Part shown: piece after piece, positions 7,373 through 16,738 of the stretch
Numbering within the stretch: the first letter of the stretch is position 1
Layout: each line of letters begins with the position of its first letter
Translations under genes and position numbers: made by a program
The notes under the pieces: generated by a model
The model's database searches: none
The model's input: the letters and a program-made list of their open reading frames with translations, nothing else
Told to the model about the DNA's origin: nothing
Source: Maridesulfovibrio sp.
Lineage (GTDB): Bacteria; Desulfobacterota; Desulfovibrionia; Desulfovibrionales; Desulfovibrionaceae
Length of the DNA stretch: 64,000 nt
Direction: 5' to 3'
Assembly: GCF_963667685.1 (NCBI RefSeq)
Contig: NZ_OY763932.1
Location: 186,001-250,000 of the forward strand

Positions 7373-8189
7373 TGTAAAAGTCGGGCGTATTTCTTATTTG
7401 AATGTACTGCCTATTTATTACCCTTTGGAATCTGGTCTCATTGCCAATGATTTTGAATTTGTTTATGGCCCGCCTGCGCAACTGAATAAAATGATGTCTG
7501 AAGGTTTGATGCATATTGCATCTAACTCCAGTGTCGAATACCTGCGCCATTCTGAGCAGTACCTGCTGCTGCCAGACCTGGCCATCGGCAGCCGGGGACC
7601 AGTCCAATCTGTTATCATGATCAGTCGCAAGCCATTAGAGCAGCTTAAAGGCTGCAATGTACTGGTCAGTGCTCAGACACATACTTCTGCTGCACTTCTG
7701 AAGATTCTTCTTTCGGAATATATTCCTCTGAACGCCACCTATAAAACCGGTAACGCAACAGAAATACTTAAGGACGGCGAACGGCCGGAAGCTATTTTGT
7801 GCATAGGTGATGAAGCCTTAAATCTGCGCAAACATGAGGACTATCCTTATATTTTCGATCTGGGCGAGGAATGGATAAGATGGACCGGATTACCCTTCAT
7901 ATTCGGGATCTGGACCGTTAGGCGTGATGCTGCTCATCGTGAAGATGTCAAGCAAGCAATACGCGATCTGATTAAAGCGAAACAGTGGGGGCAGGCTAAT
8001 ATCGAAAAGATATGCGAAATGACCGCCGAGAAAACTATGCTGAATCTCGATGAAAGCCGTTCATATTATGACGGTCTTGTTTACGATTTGGGAAATAAAG
8101 AAATTCAAGGATTGGAAGTTTTCGCTAAATATTTGTTGAAGACTGAACAAATCAACAATATCCCTGCATTGGAATTTATCGATGTTTAG
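7365..8189 (+). CDS. mqnA: Chorismate dehydratase, futalosine menaquinone pathway
   Basis: A 274-residue protein of the MqnA/MqnD periplasmic-binding fold. MqnA dehydrates chorismate to 3-(1-carboxyvinyloxy)benzoate, the first committed step. The N-terminus VGRISYLNVLPIYYPL and the SSVEYLRH and SRGPVQSVIMISR blocks are family hallmarks. The ATG at 7365 overlaps the mqnC stop by eight bases and has TGGAG seven bases upstream. An in-frame start 63 bases earlier would lie deep in mqnC and is rejected. This is the last gene of the cluster, followed by a strong terminator. Confidence 0.93.
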   Translation: MSNVKVGRISYLNVLPIYYPLESGLIANDFEFVYGPPAQLNKMMSEGLMHIASNSSVEYLRHSEQYLLLPDLAIGSRGPVQSVIMISRKPLEQLKGCNVLVSAQTHTSAALLKILLSEYIPLNATYKTGNATEILKDGERPEAILCIGDEALNLRKHEDYPYIFDLGEEWIRWTGLPFIFGIWTVRRDAAHREDVKQAIRDLIKAKQWGQANIEKICEMTAEKTMLNLDESRSYYDGLVYDLGNKEIQGLEVFAKYLLKTEQINNIPALEFIDV

Positions 8190-8240
8190 TCACTCCCTAA
8201 AAGTCTGAAGCTGAAAGGCTTCCGCTTATTTTCAAGCAGA

Positions 8241-8280
8241 ACAAATAAAGAGCCCGCAATTTTGCGGGCTCTTTATTTGT
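8241..8280. terminator. Bidirectional terminator between mqnA and LysR gene
   Basis: A near-perfect long stem, ACAAATAAAGAGCCCGCAA with its complement (8241-8259 and 8262-8280), folds with a minimal loop and has T-rich flanks. It separates convergent mqnA and the LysR gene. Confidence 0.88.
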
Positions 8281-8360
8281 AAAGACAATTTGTAAGCTAA
8301 AATTAACTTACAAAAATTTTACATTTGATAAATTTTTTTTGAGTCTTAAAGAACTCATAC

Positions 8361-9254
8361 TTATTCTGCAAGCTGCTTCACATGCTCAATAAAATAGCGA
8401 ACGGCAGGAAAGAACTCACGCCCTTGCAGATGAGCAAGATAAAAGCTTCTTTCAAGATTTAGTGGAAGATCTTTGATATGGACCAGCTCACCAGAATCTA
8501 TAAGCGACTGTGCTGCAAGTCGTGATGTCACGCTTACACCCAGCCCCGATTTAACGCACTGAACAACAGCCTGAGTGGATTCAACCCATACGGTAACGTT
8601 AAGTTCACGCACACTGGTACCCATTTCAGATAACCCGGCTTCTAGAGCTTTACGGGTACCGGACCCACCCTCGCGCATTACCCATGGTAACTCTGCCAGA
8701 TGCTGAATATCATCGATACCATCGTAATTACGCACAAGCACAGGAGGAGCAACAATAACCAATTCATCACGCATGATAGGAACAAACTCTATATTGGGGA
8801 TGTCAGCTCTTGCACCCACTACACCGAGAATAAGTTCACCTGAGCGTACTTTTTCAAGGATTTCCGAAGTGTCTCCAACTGAAAGATGTACACTCACATC
8901 AGGATATTTCTTGCAGTAATTGTAGAGCAGATCAGGAAGCAGGTAGTGTGAAGGAATAGTACTACCACCGATTTCGAGATCACCAACAACTTTATCACGC
9001 AGAATATTAATTTCATTCTCAGCCTTGCTGATCAGGTTATATATATCCTTTGCATTACGATAAAGAACTTCACCAGCTTGCGTAGCCATAATAGAACGAC
9101 CTAAACGGTCAAAGAGATGGACTCCAAGCTCATCTTCGAGGGTGGAAATATGGGCACTAATGGTAGGCTGGGAAAGGAAAAGCTCTTTGCCTGCTTTAGA
9201 AAAACTTTTCAATTCATAAACTTTGCAAAATGCTTCAAGTCGACGTAAGTCCAT
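8361..9254 (-). CDS. LysR-family transcriptional regulator
   Basis: A 297-residue LysR-type regulator. The N-terminal winged helix-turn-helix runs from MDLRRLEAFCKVYELKSFS through LSQPTISAHISTLEDELGVHLF, followed by a linker helix and a type-2 periplasmic-binding effector domain (LEIGGSTIPSHYLLPDLL, then LPWVMREGGSGTRKALE). The effector domain resembles CysB/YeiE-like regulators. Desulfovibrio relatives include a LysR group linked to selenium metabolism, and the N-terminus fits, but I cannot confirm it. It lies alone behind the rplQ terminator. Its target is not evident from neighbours. Confidence 0.88.
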   Translation of the reverse strand: MDLRRLEAFCKVYELKSFSKAGKELFLSQPTISAHISTLEDELGVHLFDRLGRSIMATQAGEVLYRNAKDIYNLISKAENEINILRDKVVGDLEIGGSTIPSHYLLPDLLYNYCKKYPDVSVHLSVGDTSEILEKVRSGELILGVVGARADIPNIEFVPIMRDELVIVAPPVLVRNYDGIDDIQHLAELPWVMREGGSGTRKALEAGLSEMGTSVRELNVTVWVESTQAVVQCVKSGLGVSVTSRLAAQSLIDSGELVHIKDLPLNLERSFYLAHLQGREFFPAVRYFIEHVKQLAE

Positions 9255-9289
9255 TTAATCTCTCGTATCGAAAAAATCTATATATAGTT

Positions 9290-9324
9290 ATAAAAAAAGG
9301 GGCGGAAATTAATTCCGCCCCTTT
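9290..9324 (-). terminator. Terminator of the spc/alpha ribosomal operon after rplQ
   Basis: On the reverse strand AAAGGGGCGGAA (9324-9313) pairs with TTCCGCCCCTTT (9307-9296), followed by a run of T. It lies 15 bases after the rplQ stop and ends the long ribosomal protein block. Confidence 0.92.
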
Positions 9325-9338
9325 GAGTAAGCATTAAT

Positions 9339-9755
9339 CTATGCTTCCTGAGCTGCCTCAGCGGGAGCTTCAGTCGCTGCAGCTTCTTCAGCTACAGCAC
9401 GTTTGGTCAGCTCGATGATGCACATGGGAGCGCAATCACCCTTACGGGGTTCAGCGAGCTTGATGATGCGGGTGTAACCACCGCCGCCGCCTTCATAGCG
9501 GGGGCCGATCTCATCGAAGAGCTTCTTAACAAGACCGTGGTTCTCAAGAGTCTTGTAAGCAAGACGTCTGGAGTGGAGGTCGTTGCGAAGGGCAAGAGTG
9601 ATAAGCTTTTCACAAGAGCTTCTCAGTTCTTTTGCCTTAGGCTCGGTGGTACGGATATGTTCGTAGGTCAGCAGGGAGCGAACCAAGTTTTTCAGCATGG
9701 CTTTCCTGTGGGAACCGCTCCTGTTGAACTTTCTTCCGGACTTGTTATGCCTCAT
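9339..9755 (-). CDS. rplQ: 50S ribosomal protein L17
   Basis: 138 residues. It starts [20 protein letters not shown], the invariant L17 opening, and has a family-typical [16 protein letters not shown] segment. L17 lines the 50S surface near the exit tunnel. The C-terminal tail ([16 protein letters not shown]) is an Ala/Glu-rich extension beyond the conserved core. Its ATG overlaps the rpoA stop by 11 bases, so its ribosome-binding site (AGAGGAAAGAG) lies inside the end of rpoA. This is the last gene of the alpha-operon section. Confidence 0.97.
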   Translation of the reverse strand: MRHNKSGRKFNRSGSHRKAMLKNLVRSLLTYEHIRTTEPKAKELRSSCEKLITLALRNDLHSRRLAYKTLENHGLVKKLFDEIGPRYEGGGGGYTRIIKLAEPRKGDCAPMCIIELTKRAVAEEAAATEAPAEAAQEA

Positions 9756-10785
9756 TTTTCTCTTTCCTCTTCAGCCATTCCTGATGCTTTTTATCGAAAT
9801 CCTCGAGGATCATACCGAACTTAAGGTCCATGCTGTCAAGAACGCGGCGGATTTCGTCGAGAGACTTACGTCCGAAGTTCTTGGTTTTAAGCATGGTCTG
9901 TTCAGTGCGCTGTACAAGTTCACCAACAATACGAATGTTAGCAGCCTTGAGGCAGTTTGTAGCACGAACGGACAATTCGAGTTCGTCGATGCTCTTGAAC
10001 AGATTCGGGTTGAGATCGAGGTCGCTTTCTTTGGACTCTTCCTGCTCTGAACCCATCTCATCAAAATTGATGAATACGGAGAGCTGTTCCTTGAGGATCT
10101 TTGCACTATAGGCAATAGCATCCTCAGGTGTAACGGAACCGTCGGTGAAAACTTCGAGAATAAGCTTGTCGTAGTTAGTCATCTGCCCGACTCGAGCCTG
10201 CTCCACGCTGTAAGCTACCTTACGAATGGGAGAAAAGCTGGAGTCAAGAATGATATGACCAATTTCATTGACAAGGCCTTCGTGCATGTCAGCAGGAACA
10301 TAGCCCTTGCCCATGCGGATTTCGAAAGTCATCTCCAGGTCCATCTTCTCGGAGAGAGTCGCTATAATCTGCTCAGGATTGAGGACTTTGACGTTCTGGT
10401 TTTCCTGAATATCAGCTGCGGTGACGACGCCCTGCTTGTTTACCCTGAGGGTAAGAAACTGGGGTTCATCTGTAGTCATTGCGAATCTGATCTGCTTGAT
10501 GTTCAGAACAATCTCAGTCACATCTTCCATCACACCTTCAATAGTGGTGAATTCGTGCTGAACTCCTTCGATCTTTACAGCAACCGCGGCAGCTCCCTGC
10601 ATTGAGGAGAGCAGAACTCTGCGAAGAGAGTTACCGATGGTTGTTCCAAATCCGCGCTCAAGGGGTTCACAAATGAACTTACCATAAAGCTCGTTAGACT
10701 TGGGGTCACGCACAAGCTGTTCCGGCTTAACCAGCTCGGCCCAGTTGCGGGTGTTGATGAGTTTGTCACCGTCTTGAATAAGCAT
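9745..10785 (-). CDS. rpoA: RNA polymerase alpha subunit
   Basis: 346 residues. The N-terminal assembly domain carries [20 protein letters not shown]; after a flexible acidic linker ([16 protein letters not shown]) comes the C-terminal domain with [14 protein letters not shown] and [15 protein letters not shown], which bind UP elements and activators. It lies in the conserved rpsM-rpsK-rpsD-rpoA-rplQ order and starts 13 bases after rpsD. An intact C-terminal domain is consistent with the AT-rich UP-like tracts upstream of the tRNA-tuf promoters. Confidence 0.98.
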   Translation of the reverse strand: MLIQDGDKLINTRNWAELVKPEQLVRDPKSNELYGKFICEPLERGFGTTIGNSLRRVLLSSMQGAAAVAVKIEGVQHEFTTIEGVMEDVTEIVLNIKQIRFAMTTDEPQFLTLRVNKQGVVTAADIQENQNVKVLNPEQIIATLSEKMDLEMTFEIRMGKGYVPADMHEGLVNEIGHIILDSSFSPIRKVAYSVEQARVGQMTNYDKLILEVFTDGSVTPEDAIAYSAKILKEQLSVFINFDEMGSEQEESKESDLDLNPNLFKSIDELELSVRATNCLKAANIRIVGELVQRTEQTMLKTKNFGRKSLDEIRRVLDSMDLKFGMILEDFDKKHQEWLKRKEKNEA

Positions 10786-10798
10786 GCACTAATCCTTC

Positions 10799-11425
10799 TT
10801 ATTTGGAGTACAGCTCGACAATCAGCTGTTCGTTGATAGGGAACTGGATATCTTCCCTAGTCGGCATCGCTTTAACTTCACCTTTGAAATTTGCACCATC
10901 GGCTTCAAGCCACTCGGGGCAACCACGACGGGCAATAACTTCCTGTGCTTCGGTGATTACGGGAATCTTACGGGATTCTTCACGAACCTCGATTACATCG
11001 CCGGGTTTTACCTGCATGGAAGGAACATTAACACGTCTGCCGTTTTTGGTGAAGATGCCGTGTCTCACGAGCTGGCGAGCCTGATCGCGGGAATTAGCGA
11101 AACCAAGACGGTAAACTGTGTTGTCAAGGCGGGTCTCAAGAAGCATGAGCAGGTTTGCACCGGTAACACCCTTCATGCCGTCTGCGCGCTTGAAGTAGCT
11201 GCGGAACTGGCCTTCGAGGACACCGTACATACGACGCACTTTCTGCTTCTCGCGAAGCTGAATTGCGTAGTCACTCATTTTCTTTCTCATGCGACCGGCA
11301 ATACCGGGAGCATAAGGACGACGTTCATAAGAGCACTTATCAGTAAAGCAGCGGTCGCCTTTGATGAAAAGTTTTTCACCTTCGCGGCGGCACAACCTGC
11401 ACTTTGCTTTAGTATATCTGGCCAA
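10799..11425 (-). CDS. rpsD: 30S ribosomal protein S4 (zinc-binding form)
   Basis: 208 residues. The N-terminus carries four cysteines, C9, C12, C26 and C31, of the zinc-binding (C+) S4 type. The S4 RNA-binding domain follows ([25 protein letters not shown]). S4 is a primary 16S rRNA binder, and in E. coli represses the alpha operon by binding the rpsM leader. Whether that applies here is unknown; the leader before rpmJ-rpsM is structured. Confidence 0.97.
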   Translation of the reverse strand: MARYTKAKCRLCRREGEKLFIKGDRCFTDKCSYERRPYAPGIAGRMRKKMSDYAIQLREKQKVRRMYGVLEGQFRSYFKRADGMKGVTGANLLMLLETRLDNTVYRLGFANSRDQARQLVRHGIFTKNGRRVNVPSMQVKPGDVIEVREESRKIPVITEAQEVIARRGCPEWLEADGANFKGEVKAMPTREDIQFPINEQLIVELYSK

Positions 11426-11443
11426 GGTTTTACTCCTTCGAAA

Positions 11444-11833
11444 TTAGACCCTGCGACGTTTCGGCGGACGACAGCCGTTGTGCGGGATGGGTGTTATATC
11501 GCGAATGAAGTTAACCTTCATACCGACGTTACCGATTGCGCGCATAGCTGCTTCACGACCGGAGCCGGGGCCTTTGACGAAAATACCAACGGTACGCATA
11601 CCCTGATCCTGAGCTTTTCTGGCAGCAGTTTCAGCAGCAACCTGTGCAGCAAAGGGAGTAGATTTTCTAGATCCCTTGAAACCGGATGCACCGGAAGTAG
11701 CCCAGCTGATCACGTTACCTTTCAGGTCAGTGAAGGTAATGATGGTATTATTGAATGTTGCTTTAACGTGAGCAATGCCCACGGGAACATTCTTCTTCTC
11801 TTTTTTCTTGCCGGAACGGCGAGGTCTAGCCAT
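11444..11833 (-). CDS. rpsK: 30S ribosomal protein S11
   Basis: 129 residues with the S11 core [19 protein letters not shown] and the C-terminal [18 protein letters not shown], which is nearly invariant in bacteria. S11 forms part of the platform around the mRNA exit site. It is separated from rpsM by 72 bases, longer than most gaps in this block. A short stem AGACC/GGTCT (11872-11888) lies there. Confidence 0.97.
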   Translation of the reverse strand: MARPRRSGKKKEKKNVPVGIAHVKATFNNTIITFTDLKGNVISWATSGASGFKGSRKSTPFAAQVAAETAARKAQDQGMRTVGIFVKGPGSGREAAMRAIGNVGMKVNFIRDITPIPHNGCRPPKRRRV

Positions 11834-11905
11834 ACCATTCTCTCCAGAATGAATTTATATCAGCAGCACGAAGACCTTTACATGGTCTGACAACTGCGGA
11901 TTGAA

Positions 11906-12277
11906 TTATTTCTTCTTTCTGCTCATTACAGAGCGACGGGGACCTTTGCGAGTTCTTGCGTTGGTCTTTGAGCTCTGACCACGCACGGGAAGTCCGCGGC
12001 GGTGACGCAGTCCACGGTAACAACCGATATCCATCAGACGCTTAATATCAGCAATCTGATCACGGCGTAAGTCACCTTCAACTTTGTAATTATCTTCAAG
12101 TTCTTTACGGATGGTGTTAACCTGCTCGCCACTGAGATCGTCAGTTTTGAGAGTCCAGTCGATACCAACAGTATCAAGAATCTTGAGAGCGGTAGTCCGA
12201 CCTACTCCGTAGATGTAAGTCAGTGCAATATCCAAACGCTTATTTTTCGGAAGGTCTACTCCAGCGATACGAGCCAC
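11906..12277 (-). CDS. rpsM: 30S ribosomal protein S13
   Basis: 123 residues, starting [20 protein letters not shown], with [17 protein letters not shown] and the arginine-rich C-terminal [11 protein letters not shown](S)[11 protein letters not shown] tail that reaches toward P-site tRNA. S13 also contacts L5 in an intersubunit bridge. It follows rpmJ by 12 bases, the usual rpmJ-rpsM order. Confidence 0.97.
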   Translation of the reverse strand: MARIAGVDLPKNKRLDIALTYIYGVGRTTALKILDTVGIDWTLKTDDLSGEQVNTIRKELEDNYKVEGDLRRDQIADIKRLMDIGCYRGLRHRRGLPVRGQSSKTNARTRKGPRRSVMSRKKK

Positions 12278-12289
12278 AGTTATACCTCT

Positions 12290-12403
12290 CTATCCTTGAC
12301 GCTGTTTGTGTCTGGGGTTGTCACAAATAACCCGCAGAACACCCTTGCGTCTGATTACTTTGCATTTGGGACAAATCTTCTTAACAGATGGTCTTACTTT
12401 CAT
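12290..12403 (-). CDS. rpmJ: 50S ribosomal protein L36
   Basis: A 37-residue ORF read directly from the sequence, [20 protein letters not shown] and onward, ending [11 protein letters not shown]11, C14, C27 and H32 make the zinc site of the C+ L36 type. L36 is a small 50S protein near the peptidyl transferase region. GGAGA lies just upstream of the ATG at 12403. It sits between map and rpsM as in many bacteria, but the usual infA neighbour is absent. Confidence 0.95.
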   Translation of the reverse strand: MKVRPSVKKICPKCKVIRRKGVLRVICDNPRHKQRQG

Positions 12404-12593
12404 GACCGTCTCCAAATAATGCAGTTAAACAGTTTTAACAATCGGGAGCTAGCCGATTGTGGCCTTAATGCCTCAGCCACCCGGCTAAAGGGTAGCCGAT
12501 CCATGCCAGTCTTTCGTTGCCGCGAAATTCAAGACGTGTACTCTACAGGATGATTTTAAAAAAATCAACCCCAGATAAACACTAAAAATAAAT
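12404..12593 (-). other. Structured 190-base leader between map and rpmJ
   Basis: No gene is present. On the reverse strand there is a stem CAATCGG/CCGATTG (12460-12440). Upstream of it lie a GGCTA/TAGCC hairpin and a CTACCC segment that could instead pair with GGGTGG, so alternative folds exist. No U-tract follows, so these are not simple terminators. Function is unknown; a ribosomal protein leader or processing region is likely. Confidence 0.4.
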
Positions 12594-13361
12594 TCAGGAA
12601 AGGCTCAAAATTATGGGCCCTTCTGAAGTAATGGCAACTGTGTGCTCGAAGTGGGCGGACAGCTTCCTGTCCTTGGTCACAGCGGTCCATTTGTCATCGA
12701 GAATTTCGATGTCGTGAGACCCTTCGGTAACCATCGGTTCGATGGCCAAGACCATTCCCGTTCTAAGCTGAACACCGGGAAGACCAGAGGGAACAAAATT
12801 GGGTACTTCAGGTTTTTCATGAAGGTTTCGTCCAATACCGTGTCCTACAAAACGACGGACAACACCGTATCCGAATCCTTCAGCATATTCCTGAACTGCA
12901 CGGGAAATATCATAAAGACTGTTACCTGGCAATGCCTGCTTTATCCCACGCATAAGAGATTCGCGTGTCACATCAAGCAATCTGCTGGTACTCTCAGCAA
13001 TAGCACCTACCGGGTAAGTGCGGGCGGAATCCCCGTAAAACCCCTGATAGATGACTCCCATATCAATGCTGACGATATCACCTTCTTTCAAAATTCTTTT
13101 CTCAGAAGGAAATCCATGAACAATCTCTTCATTCACGGAACAGCACAAGGCATATGGAAACCCATGATAGCCTTTGAAGGCTGGTTTAACACCAAAATCT
13201 TCGCAGGCATTGCAAGCGATATCCTCAAGGTTCATGGTAGTTATATCTGGCTTGATGGCATCACCCAGCATATCCAGAATGGTAGAAACAAGACGATTGG
13301 CCTCACGCATGAGGCCAATCTCCTTGTCATTCTTGAGGTAGATACCTCTGTACTTTTTCAA
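12594..13361 (-). CDS. map: Methionine aminopeptidase type I
   Basis: 255 residues. It removes initiator methionine from nascent proteins. Metal-site and active-site motifs of type I MAPs are visible: VSIDMGVIYQGFYGDSARTY (two Asp ligands), VGHGIGRNLHEKPEVPNF (His ligand and active-site His) and AIEPMV (Glu ligand). No SH3-like N-terminal extension is present. It follows secY by five bases, so it is co-transcribed with the spc cluster. The adk gene often found between secY and map elsewhere is missing here. Confidence 0.96.
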   Translation of the reverse strand: MKKYRGIYLKNDKEIGLMREANRLVSTILDMLGDAIKPDITTMNLEDIACNACEDFGVKPAFKGYHGFPYALCCSVNEEIVHGFPSEKRILKEGDIVSIDMGVIYQGFYGDSARTYPVGAIAESTSRLLDVTRESLMRGIKQALPGNSLYDISRAVQEYAEGFGYGVVRRFVGHGIGRNLHEKPEVPNFVPSGLPGVQLRTGMVLAIEPMVTEGSHDIEILDDKWTAVTKDRKLSAHFEHTVAITSEGPIILSLS

Positions 13362-13366
13362 AGCAA

Positions 13367-14677
13367 TTACCTGCCTTTTACCTTACTACCCTTACCCATA
13401 AGTCCTTCGTACTGACGGGATATCATGTAGGATTCAATCTTACCCATAAAGTCCATTGCTACACCGACAACGATGAGAAGTGCTGTTCCACCGAAGTAGA
13501 ATGGCACGTTGAACTGGGAAATAAGAATCATAGGCAATACACAAATAGCTGCTACGTACAGAGAACCCCAGAGAGTAATCCTGGTCAAAACACGGTCAAT
13601 ATATTCACGTGTTTTGGTTCCGGGACGAATTCCTGGGATAAAACCGCCCTGCTTTTTAATATTCTCTGCAATTCCTTTAGGATCAAACATGATCGCAGTA
13701 TAGAAATAACAAAAGAAAATAATCAGGGAGATATAAGCTACGTTATATGCGATGGAAGATGGAGCAAAGTACGCAGAGAACTTGGACAGTATTTCATTGT
13801 TTGAAAAACTAGCCAAGGTTGCGGGGAACATCAGAATAGAAGAAGCAAAAATCGGCGGAATAACACCAGCAGTGTTAATTCGCAGAGGAAGATGAGTGGT
13901 CTGTCCACCCATCATTTTGCGTCCCATCATGCGCTTGGCATAATGGATTGGAATCCTACGCTGACCGCGCTCCATGTAAACGATAAAAGCGAGAATGGCG
14001 ATCATAAATGCCAAAACAAACAAGAGCAGGAAGAGAGTAATTTCTCCAGCCTGCATCAGTCTGACAGTATTGAAAATAGCGGCCGGAAGGCCTGCAACAA
14101 TACCAGCAAAAATGATCATAGAGATACCGTTACCGATGCCCTTCTCGGTCATTTGCTCGCCGAGCCACATCAGGAAAACAGTACCAGCTGTCAGAGTCAG
14201 AATGGTTATTCCTCTAAAGGCCCATCCTGCATGCAGTACTACGGGAGCACCGGTGGGGCTGGTCATACTCTCCAGTCCCACGGCGATGCCGAAACCCTGA
14301 ACCAATGTAATCAGCACAGTGCCGTATCTGGTGTACTGCGTAATCTTCTTGCGTCCCTGAGCCCCTTCATCCTGAAGCCGCTTAATGGTGGGACTAACCA
14401 CACCTAGAAGTTGAACGATAATAGACGCGGAGATATAGGGCATAATCCCTAACGCGAATATGGACAAGTTACGCAACCCGCCGCCTGAGAACATGTCAAA
14501 AAGGCCGAAGAGAGTGTTGGAAACACTCTCAAAAAAATCGGCCAATGCTGCGCTGTCTACGCCCGGGACCGGGATATGAATCCCGATCCGGTAGACAGCC
14601 AGAAGAAGAAAAGTCCAAAGGAGCTTACTCTTCAGTTCCGGCAGTCGGGAAAGATTATCTACTCCAGACAATGCCAC
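13367..14677 (-). CDS. secY: Preprotein translocase subunit SecY
   Basis: A 436-residue membrane protein with ten expected transmembrane segments. SecY signatures are ALGIMPYISASIIVQLL and the cytosolic loop PGTKTREYIDRVLTRITL. It forms the protein-conducting channel with SecE (38382-38633 in this window) and SecG. It lies after rplO by three bases in the canonical spc order. The start MALSGVDNLSRLPELKSKLL is the usual amphipathic N-terminus. Confidence 0.97.
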   Translation of the reverse strand: MALSGVDNLSRLPELKSKLLWTFLLLAVYRIGIHIPVPGVDSAALADFFESVSNTLFGLFDMFSGGGLRNLSIFALGIMPYISASIIVQLLGVVSPTIKRLQDEGAQGRKKITQYTRYGTVLITLVQGFGIAVGLESMTSPTGAPVVLHAGWAFRGITILTLTAGTVFLMWLGEQMTEKGIGNGISMIIFAGIVAGLPAAIFNTVRLMQAGEITLFLLLFVLAFMIAILAFIVYMERGQRRIPIHYAKRMMGRKMMGGQTTHLPLRINTAGVIPPIFASSILMFPATLASFSNNEILSKFSAYFAPSSIAYNVAYISLIIFFCYFYTAIMFDPKGIAENIKKQGGFIPGIRPGTKTREYIDRVLTRITLWGSLYVAAICVLPMILISQFNVPFYFGGTALLIVVGVAMDFMGKIESYMISRQYEGLMGKGSKVKGR

Positions 14678-14680
14678 GAG

Positions 14681-15127
14681 TTATCCTTCCAGGGCTTTGG
14701 CAGTACCACCTGCCTTTGTGATCTTTTCAGTTGCAGATGCGCTAAAGCGGTGTGCTTCGATGGTGACAGCAGCGCTTACTTCGCCCATGCCGAGGACTTT
14801 AACGAGTGAGCCTTTTTTACAAAGACCTCTTTCGTAAATATCTTCGAGGGAGATTTCAGCTTTGCCTTCGAAGGCACCAAGAATCTGACCTACGTTGAGT
14901 GCAATATACTCTTCGCGGAAAGGATTCTTGAAACCGCGTTTCGGAAGACGACGAGCCAGAGGCATCTGACCACCTTCAAACCAGGCGGGTACACCACCGC
15001 CAGAGCGGGCATTCTGACCTTTATGACCCTTGCCGGAGGTTCCACCCCAGCCGGAGCCGCCGCCGCGACCTACGCGCTTGCGATTCTTACGTTCCTCTTG
15101 GAACGGATATATTTCGTGCAGCCTCAT
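14681..15127 (-). CDS. rplO: 50S ribosomal protein L15
   Basis: 148 residues, beginning MRLHEIYPFQEERKNRKRVG followed by a glycine-rich RNA-binding stretch (RGGGSGWGGTSGKGHKGQNAR), and FEGGQMPLARRLPKRGF in the conserved middle. L15 is a late-assembly 50S protein. Its ATG overlaps the rpmD stop by four bases (ATGA), indicating coupled translation. Confidence 0.97.
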   Translation of the reverse strand: MRLHEIYPFQEERKNRKRVGRGGGSGWGGTSGKGHKGQNARSGGGVPAWFEGGQMPLARRLPKRGFKNPFREEYIALNVGQILGAFEGKAEISLEDIYERGLCKKGSLVKVLGMGEVSAAVTIEAHRFSASATEKITKAGGTAKALEG

Positions 15128-15297
15128 GATTCAGTTACCTCCACAAGGTGCTCAACTTTTTTGATCATCCCTCTTACGATGGGAGTATCTTCAAAGCTTT
15201 TTTCCTGTCTGATCTTACGCAGTCCCAGTGCCTTAACAGTGGCACGCTGTTTGGGATTGCAGCCGATCATGCTGCGTACGAGTTTTACCTTAAGCAT
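15124..15297 (-). CDS. rpmD: 50S ribosomal protein L30
   Basis: A 57-residue ORF read directly from the sequence: MLKVKLVRSMIGCNPKQRAT, then a VKALGLRKI block and VRGMIKKVEHLVEV near the end, all typical of L30. It sits between rpsE and rplO as in most spc operons. Its TGA overlaps the rplO ATG by four bases. Confidence 0.95.
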   Translation of the reverse strand: MLKVKLVRSMIGCNPKQRATVKALGLRKIRQEKSFEDTPIVRGMIKKVEHLVEVTES

Positions 15298-15309
15298 AAC
15301 TATGTCCTC

Positions 15310-15801
15310 CTACTTTCTGGGAGTCACAACTTTCTTCCCGCGGAGCTGGCCGACTTCATCAGCACTGCGCAGGGAAGCAAGTCCGGCGATAGTCGCGCGA
15401 AGGACGTTATGCGGGTTGTTGGTGCCGATAGCCTTAGTAAGGATATCGTGTACGCCTACAACTTCAAGCACCGCACGCACTGGACCACCGGCGATGATAC
15501 CGGTACCCTTGGAAGCGGGCTTGAGCATTACGCGTCCTGCACCGTAACGGCCGAGTACTTCGTAAGGAAGAGTACCGTCCAAAAGAGGTACGGTAATCAT
15601 CTCTTTGCGAGCTTTCTCAGAAGCTTTTCTAATAGCTTCAGGAACCTCATTTGCCTTACCAAGTCCGAAACCGACCTGACCTTTACCGTCACCTACCACA
15701 ACCAGGGCGCTGAAGGAAAACCTTCTACCACCCTTTACAACTTTTGCTACTCGGTTGAGGTAAACGATTTTTTCAATCAGACCCAGATCATTCTGTTCCA
15801 T
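15310..15801 (-). CDS. rpsE: 30S ribosomal protein S5
   Basis: 163 residues from the preferred ATG at 15801 ([20 protein letters not shown]). It has the double-stranded RNA-binding motif [20 protein letters not shown] and the C-terminal [17 protein letters not shown]5 sits at the mRNA entry channel and supports decoding fidelity. A second ATG four codons upstream (15813) is possible, but GGGA is better spaced for 15801 and relatives start MEQN. Confidence 0.95.
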   Translation of the reverse strand: MEQNDLGLIEKIVYLNRVAKVVKGGRRFSFSALVVVGDGKGQVGFGLGKANEVPEAIRKASEKARKEMITVPLLDGTLPYEVLGRYGAGRVMLKPASKGTGIIAGGPVRAVLEVVGVHDILTKAIGTNNPHNVLRATIAGLASLRSADEVGQLRGKKVVTPRK

Positions 15802-15817
15802 GGATATTCCCATAAGT

Positions 15818-16177
15818 TTAGAATTTCAGGCCACCCTCACGAGCGCCGTCTGCCAGGGCCTTGACCCTGCCGTGATAGATATAGCCGCTACGATCGAAAA
15901 CTACTGTTTCGATTTTAAGTTCCTTAGCTTTTGCAGCAATGTCTTTTCCGACTTGAGCTGCAGTTTCGCAGGTGAGCTTAAGAGCTTCACCATCTTTAGC
16001 GAGTGCTTTGGAAGAAGAAGCGGTAACGGTTTTGCCAATCAGATCATCCACGAGCTGAGCGTAGATGTGCTTATTTGAACGGAATACAACAAGACGCGGA
16101 CGAGCTGCAGTACCGCTGATTTTTTTGCGGATGCGGATCTTTTTACGCTGTCTTGCCTGTTCTTTAGTCATTTTCAT
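15818..16177 (-). CDS. rplR: 50S ribosomal protein L18
   Basis: 119 residues. Basic N-terminal segment ([20 protein letters not shown]) and conserved [18 protein letters not shown]. The C-terminal [20 protein letters not shown] is the L18 signature. L18 binds 5S rRNA with L5, whose gene is in the same block. The start at 16177 is 12 bases after rplF. Confidence 0.97.
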   Translation of the reverse strand: MKMTKEQARQRKKIRIRKKISGTAARPRLVVFRSNKHIYAQLVDDLIGKTVTASSSKALAKDGEALKLTCETAAQVGKDIAAKAKELKIETVVFDRSGYIYHGRVKALADGAREGGLKF

Positions 16178-16189
16178 GGCTTTACCCTA

Positions 16190-16726
16190 CTATTTACCGG
16201 ACTTACCGGCTTTACGTCTGATCTGTTCATCAATGTACTTAATACCTTTGCCTTTGTAAGGCTCGGGCGGGCGTACACGACGAAGCTGCGCAGCAACTTC
16301 ACCAACCAGCTGTTTATCAACACCGCTGATGGTGAGTTTAGTGTTGCTTTCTGCGTTAGCTTCGATTCCAGCAGGCAGTTCGTAGTTAACGGGATGGGAA
16401 AAGCCGACGTTGAGAACAACGTTCTTACCCTGTACGTTAACCTTATAACCAACACCGACTACTTCCAAAGTCTTGGAGAAGCCCTTAGAGACTCCTTCAA
16501 TGCAGTTTGAAAGCAGAGAACGATGAAGGCCGTGCTGAGCACGTTCCTGACGGGAATCGCCAGACCTCTTCACCTCTACCGCATTATCAGCAACGGTGAA
16601 GCTGACCATGGGGTGTACCGGGGTGGTGATAGTACCTTTGGGGCCCTTTACAGAAACCACATCAGCACCAACAGTTACTTCCACTCCGGAAGGTATCTCA
16701 ATAGGTTTTTTTCCAATTCTGGACAT
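16190..16726 (-). CDS. rplF: 50S ribosomal protein L6
   Basis: 178 residues, starting MSRIGKKPIEIPSGVEVTV, with VKGPKGTI early in the first L6 repeat and the C-terminal RRVRPPEPYKGKGIKYIDEQ, a highly conserved L6 motif. L6 lies near the GTPase-associated centre and sarcin-ricin loop. It follows rpsH by 12 bases. Confidence 0.97.
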   Translation of the reverse strand: MSRIGKKPIEIPSGVEVTVGADVVSVKGPKGTITTPVHPMVSFTVADNAVEVKRSGDSRQERAQHGLHRSLLSNCIEGVSKGFSKTLEVVGVGYKVNVQGKNVVLNVGFSHPVNYELPAGIEANAESNTKLTISGVDKQLVGEVAAQLRRVRPPEPYKGKGIKYIDEQIRRKAGKSGK

Positions 16727-16738
16727 AATAAAACCTCT

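Noticed and set aside
12420-12560. Cyclic-di-GMP-I riboswitch before rpmJ
   Set aside because: Only an AGCCGGG-like segment matches; the conserved GGCAAACC and GCAAAGCC cores are absent.
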